The notes beneath the pieces were generated by a model that saw only the letters and a list, made by a program, of their open reading frames with translations, ran no database searches and had not been told where the DNA came from. Shown here piece after piece: positions 6,172-9,631 of a stretch of 9,631 nucleotides of DNA; position 1 is the stretch's first letter; each line of letters opens with the position of its first letter. Source of the DNA: Bacteroidales bacterium M5 (GTDB taxonomy: Bacteria; Bacteroidota; Bacteroidia; Bacteroidales; Muribaculaceae); the NCBI GenBank assembly GCA_001689535.1, contig LUJP01000009.1, positions 296 to 9,926 of the forward strand, given 5' to 3'. Position numbers and translations under genes: made by a program.

Positions 6172-7452
6172 TCAATAGGCAAACATCGGATATTTCTCCA
6201 TGGTGGAGTTCACCTTTTCGCGCACGGCCTTTATCACTTCGGCGCTTTCAGGGTTGGAGAGCACGGTGTCTATCATCTCCACGATTTCTCCCATGAGTTC
6301 CTCCTTGGCGCCGCGGGTGGTGATGGCGGGAGTGCCAAGGCGTATGCCCGAGGTCTGGAAGGGTGAGCGGCTGTCGAAGGGAACCATGTTCTTGTTGGCC
6401 GTGATGTCAGCTTCCACGAGCACTTTCTCGGCCACCTTGCCGGTGAGATCGGGGAATTTGGTACGCAGGTCAATGAGCAGGCAGTGGTTGTCGGTTCCTT
6501 CCGAGATTATTTTGTAGCCTTTGTCGATGAGGGCTGCTGCCATGGCGGCGGCGTTGTGCTTCACCTGCAGCTGATATTCGCGGAACGAGGGCTGCAGCGC
6601 CTCGCCGAAGGCAACGGCCTTGGCGGCGATCACATGCTCGAGCGGGCCGCCCTGTACGCCGGGGAACACGGCCGAGTCAAGCAGCGATGACATCATGCGT
6701 GTCTCGCCCTTGTTGTTGGTCTTGCCGAAGGGGTTGGGGAAATCCTTGCCCATGAGGATTATGCCGCCGCGCGGACCGCGGAGGGTCTTGTGGGTGGTCG
6801 AGGTCACGATATGGGCGTATTTCACCGGGTTTTCCAGCAGTCCGGCTGCTATGAGGCCGGCGGGATGTGCCATGTCGATCATCAGTATGGCACCGATTTC
6901 ATCGGCCAGACGGCGCATGCGGGCGTAATCCCAGTCGCGTGAATAGGCGCTGGCGCCGCCCACAATCAGGCGGGGACGCTCGCGGCGTGCCACTTCTTCC
7001 ATCTGCTCATAGTCCACACGGCCGGTCTCGGCGCTCACGTTGTATTCCAGAGCGTGGAAAATCAGGCCCGAGAAGTTCACGGGGCTGCCGTGGGTCAGGT
7101 GGCCGCCGTGGCTCAGGTTCAGGCCAAGGAATTTGTCGCCGGGTTTCAGACATGCCATGAACACGGCCATATTGGCCTGTGCTCCTGAGTGGGGCTGTAC
7201 GTTGGCGTATTCGGCTCCGAAGAGCTCTTTTACACGGTCTATGGCCAGCTGCTCTACCTGGTCAACCACCTGGCAGCCGCCGTAGTAGCGGTGTCCGGGA
7301 TAGCCTTCGGCATATTTGTTGGTGAGGCATGAGCCCATGGCGCGCATCACTTCGTCGCTCACGAAGTTTTCCGATGCTATAAGTTCAATACCTTTGAGCT
7401 GGCGCTGATGTTCGCGCTCGATGAGGTCAAAAATCTTGGCGTCTTTTTCCAT
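6172..7452 (-). CDS. glyA: serine hydroxymethyltransferase GlyA
   Basis: A 426-residue PLP-dependent cytoplasmic enzyme that interconverts serine and glycine while loading tetrahydrofolate with a one-carbon unit, feeding purine, thymidylate and methionine synthesis. Family motifs are ELIASENF (23-30), YAEGYPGHRYYGG (47-59), the PLP-contacting Asp and His in DMAHPAG (D193, H196), and the Schiff-base lysine K222 in TSTTHKTLRGPRGG. A stretch at about 236-256 (DFPNPFGKTNNKGE and on) seems longer than in the E. coli enzyme and may be a lineage insertion. The gene lies 28 bases after the flavin-reductase gene and ends one base before the sulfatase start, so it is probably internal to an operon. Confidence 0.97.
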   Translation of the reverse strand: MEKDAKIFDLIEREHQRQLKGIELIASENFVSDEVMRAMGSCLTNKYAEGYPGHRYYGGCQVVDQVEQLAIDRVKELFGAEYANVQPHSGAQANMAVFMACLKPGDKFLGLNLSHGGHLTHGSPVNFSGLIFHALEYNVSAETGRVDYEQMEEVARRERPRLIVGGASAYSRDWDYARMRRLADEIGAILMIDMAHPAGLIAAGLLENPVKYAHIVTSTTHKTLRGPRGGIILMGKDFPNPFGKTNNKGETRMMSSLLDSAVFPGVQGGPLEHVIAAKAVAFGEALQPSFREYQLQVKHNAAAMAAALIDKGYKIISEGTDNHCLLIDLRTKFPDLTGKVAEKVLVEADITANKNMVPFDSRSPFQTSGIRLGTPAITTRGAKEELMGEIVEMIDTVLSNPESAEVIKAVREKVNSTMEKYPMFAY

Positions 7453-7480
7453 TTTAATGAGTTGAATAGATATGTTTGGT

Positions 7481-8050
7481 TTATTTCTTTTTTCTTACGC
7501 TCCAGCCGAAGCGGCCTATCTCCGGCCCCTGGCTGAAATATGCTCCATGGCTGTAGCTCATCAGGCCAGCGCGGTCCAGGCGGAAAGCCCCGGTCTCGGG
7601 GTCAATCAGCTCAGGGTCGGCAAGCACGTCGAGCACTTCGGCCACGAACATGTGGTGACTCCCCAGCGGAATTATCTCCTTGACGCGGCATTCGATGCTC
7701 AGCGGCGATTCCGCCACCGACGGACACGCCACTTTCACGCCCTTTTCAGGCGTCAGGCCGGTCTCTTTCCATTTGTCGAAGTCGCGTCCGGATTTCACTC
7801 CGCACCAGTCGGTGGCACGGGCCATGGCCTCGGTGGTGAGATTGACGGTAAATTCCATCTTCTCCCGGATTATGCCGTAGCTGTGGCGCTCGGGGCGCAG
7901 CGATATGTAGAGCATGGCCGGATTGGTGCATATGGTGCCCGTCCAGGCCACCGTCACCAGATTCGACCGCTCATTGTCTCCGCAGCTCACCAGCACCGCC
8001 GACAGCGGGTAGACCATTGTCCCTGCTTTCCACTCTTCTTTTCGTGCCAT
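7481..8050 (-). CDS. flavin reductase-like / flavoredoxin-type FMN-binding protein
   Basis: A 189-residue protein of the flavin reductase-like family (split-barrel FMN-binding fold). These proteins bind FMN and either reduce free flavin with NAD(P)H or pass electrons, as flavoredoxin does. Family-like segments are NLVTVAWTGTICTNPAM (30-46), LRPERHSY (51-58), DWCGVKSGRDFDK (81-93), LGSHHMFVAEV (129-139) and a C-terminal YFSQGPEIGRFGWSV (171-185). Cys83 in the DWCG segment is conserved in flavoredoxin-like members as far as I recall. The gene follows pyrI by 32 bases and precedes glyA by 28, in the same operon. An AGGAG lies only two bases before the ATG, too close to be a typical Shine-Dalgarno site. 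The actual electron donor and acceptor are unknown. Confidence 0.85.
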   Translation of the reverse strand: MARKEEWKAGTMVYPLSAVLVSCGDNERSNLVTVAWTGTICTNPAMLYISLRPERHSYGIIREKMEFTVNLTTEAMARATDWCGVKSGRDFDKWKETGLTPEKGVKVACPSVAESPLSIECRVKEIIPLGSHHMFVAEVLDVLADPELIDPETGAFRLDRAGLMSYSHGAYFSQGPEIGRFGWSVRKKK

Positions 8051-8082
8051 ATCTCCTGATAAGGGGGATTATGATGTATGGG

Positions 8083-8544
8083 TTACTCTATTTTGGCGTC
8101 GGAGCTTTTCACCGTGTGGCCGCAATAGTGGCAGCGCAGTGTCACGTCCTCGCGGTCTATCACCTCGAAGCGCGTGTCCATGGGCTCGTTGTTGGTGATG
8201 CACTTGGGGTTGTTGCAGCGCACTATTCCCACAATGGTGTCAGGCAGCGACACATCGCGTTTCTCGGCCACCTCGAAGTCGCGTATCACGTTTATGCGGG
8301 CGTGGGGGGCGATGATGGCTATGCGGTTCAGGGTCTCTTCGGGAAACTCCACATCGGCCACCTTGATGATTCCCTTGGTGCCCAGATGCTTGCTCTCCAG
8401 ATTGTTGCCTATAGTCACATGGTTGGTCATATTCTCTATGCCGAGAATTCTCACAGCTTTGAAAAGGTTGCAGCTGGGAATGCGGTCAACCACGGTGCCG
8501 TTGCGCAGCGCGGCCACGGCGAGTTCTTTCTTCTGGTTTGTCAT
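8083..8544 (-). CDS. pyrI: aspartate carbamoyltransferase regulatory chain PyrI
   Basis: The regulatory subunit of aspartate carbamoyltransferase, 153 residues, the same length as E. coli PyrI. An N-terminal allosteric nucleotide-binding domain is followed by a C-terminal zinc domain that holds the catalytic trimers together. The four zinc ligands are all present: C110 and C115 (CNNPKC), C138 and C141 (CHYC). The start at 8544 overlaps the pyrB stop in an ATGA, giving coupled, near-equal synthesis of both chains. The frame is open further upstream to 8592, but that extension lies inside pyrB and is not needed. The intact zinc site and allosteric domain suggest a feedback-regulated holoenzyme; response to CTP or ATP is inferred from the family. 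Confidence 0.96.
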   Translation of the reverse strand: MTNQKKELAVAALRNGTVVDRIPSCNLFKAVRILGIENMTNHVTIGNNLESKHLGTKGIIKVADVEFPEETLNRIAIIAPHARINVIRDFEVAEKRDVSLPDTIVGIVRCNNPKCITNNEPMDTRFEVIDREDVTLRCHYCGHTVKSSDAKIE

Positions 8545-9479
8545 TGCTGTTGGTTTTCTTGTTTGAGAATATCGATTCCGAGCGAGCGGCATATGATGGC
8601 CTGGCGCGCGAAGAGTCCGTTGCGAGCTTGCTCGAAGTAATAGGCCTGCGGAGTGTCGTCCACATCCAGTGCTATTTCGTTCACGCGGGGCAGCGGATGG
8701 AGCACCTTGAGGTTGGGCTTCGTTCCGGCAAGCATGTCGGCACGCAGAGTATAGAGATTCTTCACCTTCTCATACTCCATAATGTCGGTGAAGCGTTCGC
8801 GCTGCACGCGGGTCATATACAGAATGTCAGTCTGCGCCAGCACTTCGCTGTTGAAGTCTTTCTCCAGGCGGTAACGTATGCCGTGGTTGTCGCAGAACTG
8901 TAGGTATTCGCGGGGCATCTGCAGCTCGTCGCATGCCACGAATATGAACGTGGGGTTGAAATAGCGCATCGCCATCAGGAGCGAGTGGACGGTGCGTCCG
9001 TATTTCAGGTCGCCTACCATGGTTATGGTCAGGTCGTTGAGGGTGCCCTGGGTCTTGGCTATCGAATAGAGGTCGAGCAGAGTCTGCGAGGGATGCTGAT
9101 TGGCTCCGTCGCCCGCGTTGATAATCGGAATGTCGGTCACCTCGGTGGCGTAGCGGGCCGCTCCTTCCAGATAGTGGCGCATTATGATAAGGTCCACGTA
9201 GTTGCTCACCATTTTTATGGTGTCTTTGAGGGTCTCGCCTTTCGACGAGCTTGAGGTCGAGGCATCGGAGAAGCCTATCACGCGGCCGCCGAGGCGGTTT
9301 ACCGCAGTTTCAAAACTCAGGCGTGTGCGCGTGGAAGGTTCAAAAAAAAGAGTCGCCACAACCTTGCCGTCAAGAATCTTATGGTTGGGGTGCTCTTCAA
9401 AATAACGCGCGCGCTCTATCAGACCGAGGATTTCATCGCGAGAAATGTCGTCGATTGAAACAAGACTGTTGCTGTTCAT
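8541..9479 (-). CDS. pyrB: aspartate carbamoyltransferase catalytic chain PyrB
   Basis: The catalytic subunit of aspartate carbamoyltransferase, which makes N-carbamoyl-L-aspartate in the committed step of pyrimidine synthesis. It has 312 residues, matching the usual ~310. The carbamoyl-phosphate motif is FFEPSTRTRLSFE (45-57; S49, T50, R51, T52, R53). K80 in SSSSKGETL is the lysine contributed to the neighbouring active site, HPSQTLLDLY spans 129-138, GRTVHSL 161-167, R224 lies in TRVQ, and HPLPR spans 261-265. I chose the ATG at 9479; the longer frame would need a TTG at 9518 that lies inside the -7 box. It is the first gene of the minus-strand operon, directly behind a consensus promoter. 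Confidence 0.97.
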   Translation of the reverse strand: MNSNSLVSIDDISRDEILGLIERARYFEEHPNHKILDGKVVATLFFEPSTRTRLSFETAVNRLGGRVIGFSDASTSSSSKGETLKDTIKMVSNYVDLIIMRHYLEGAARYATEVTDIPIINAGDGANQHPSQTLLDLYSIAKTQGTLNDLTITMVGDLKYGRTVHSLLMAMRYFNPTFIFVACDELQMPREYLQFCDNHGIRYRLEKDFNSEVLAQTDILYMTRVQRERFTDIMEYEKVKNLYTLRADMLAGTKPNLKVLHPLPRVNEIALDVDDTPQAYYFEQARNGLFARQAIICRSLGIDILKQENQQQ

Positions 9480-9515
9480 AGCGGGTGTTGCCGGATGGGT
9501 TGATTTCCGTTGCCG

Positions 9516-9547
9516 CAAAGTTAGTTATTTCCTTAATACCCCGCAAA
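9516..9547 (-). promoter_or_regulatory. pyrB operon promoter (Bacteroidetes -33/-7)
   Basis: On the minus strand TTTG (9547-9544) is followed after exactly 20 bases by TAACTTTG (9523-9516). This is a full match to the Bacteroidetes sigma-ABfr promoter, TTTG about 20 bases before TAnnTTTG. Transcription would start near 9508-9510, leaving a leader of about 30 bases before the pyrB ATG. Such a short leader leaves little room for an attenuator. It probably drives pyrB, pyrI, the flavin reductase gene, glyA and the sulfatase gene, because the gaps inside this run are 32 bases or less. Confidence 0.8.
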
Positions 9548-9603
9548 TCAATCTTACCAAACTCTTTTCATACAAGAAAGTATTGCAACCCCGCCAAATG
9601 TAG

Positions 9604-9631
9604 GAGGCTGTGTCAAAATAGGCGCAGCCTC
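9604..9631. repeat. hairpin-forming inverted repeat at the right window edge
   Basis: GAGGCTGTGTC (9604-9614) can pair with GGCGCAGCCTC (9621-9631) around an AAAATA loop. That gives 11 pairs read as plus-strand RNA, two of them G-U, with a perfect 7-bp outer arm GAGGCTG/CAGCCTC. It may be the terminator of a rightward-transcribed gene (any T-run would lie beyond the edge), or the end of a repeat or insertion element, since the window stops exactly at the stem base. No T-run follows it on the minus strand. Confidence 0.45.

Noticed and set aside
8545..8592. N-terminal extension of PyrI to position 8592
   Set aside because: It lies inside pyrB. The ATG at 8544 gives the standard 153 residues and an ATGA overlap.
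8017..8640. 207-codon plus-strand frame opposite pyrI
   Set aside because: It lies antisense across pyrI and the flavin reductase start, with no domain; pyrI has all its zinc ligands in the other strand.

Overview
This window looks like chromosomal DNA from the order Bacteroidales, probably a gut lineage close to Muribaculaceae or Bacteroides. The family-level guess is an inference. Three signs support the order. Promoter-like sites match the Bacteroidetes -7 consensus TAnnTTTG, and one also has a TTTG -33 box. Most starts lack a good Shine-Dalgarno sequence. The sulfatase is of the serine type that is abundant in gut Bacteroidetes. Coding DNA is fairly GC-rich and the intergenic stretches are AT-rich.

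Left part (1-1943). The first ~450 bases hold no complete gene. They contain two outward-facing -7 boxes, one leftward at 204-211 and one rightward at 357-364, and a possible N-terminal fragment of a leftward gene cut by the window edge. The only rightward gene is an NhaC-type Na+/H+ antiporter. It converges on the leftward genes across a 48-base gap.

Middle part (1992-4457, minus strand). This is a compact cluster, in transcription order lgt (lipoprotein diacylglyceryl transferase), bioD (dethiobiotin synthetase), a DEDDy 3'-5' exonuclease with a lysine-rich tail, and a 62-residue two-helix membrane protein. Two of the three junctions are 4-base ATGA overlaps and the third is a 14-base gap, so the genes are probably co-translated.

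Right part (4557-9631, minus strand). A canonical Bacteroidetes promoter at 9516-9547 precedes pyrB-pyrI (the two aspartate carbamoyltransferase chains, ATGA overlap). A flavin-reductase-like protein, glyA (serine hydroxymethyltransferase) and a secreted S1-type sulfatase follow, the last only one base after glyA. A strong intrinsic terminator at 4485-4520 ends the run. This is best read as a five-gene operon joining pyrimidine synthesis, one-carbon metabolism and a periplasmic sulfatase.

The genes are mostly recognisable core metabolism. I found no mobile element, CRISPR array, phage gene, tRNA or rRNA, and nothing that convincingly amounts to an undescribed system. The points most worth a second look are the sulfatase in a housekeeping operon, the small membrane protein coupled to the exonuclease, and the unexplained non-coding structures at both window edges.
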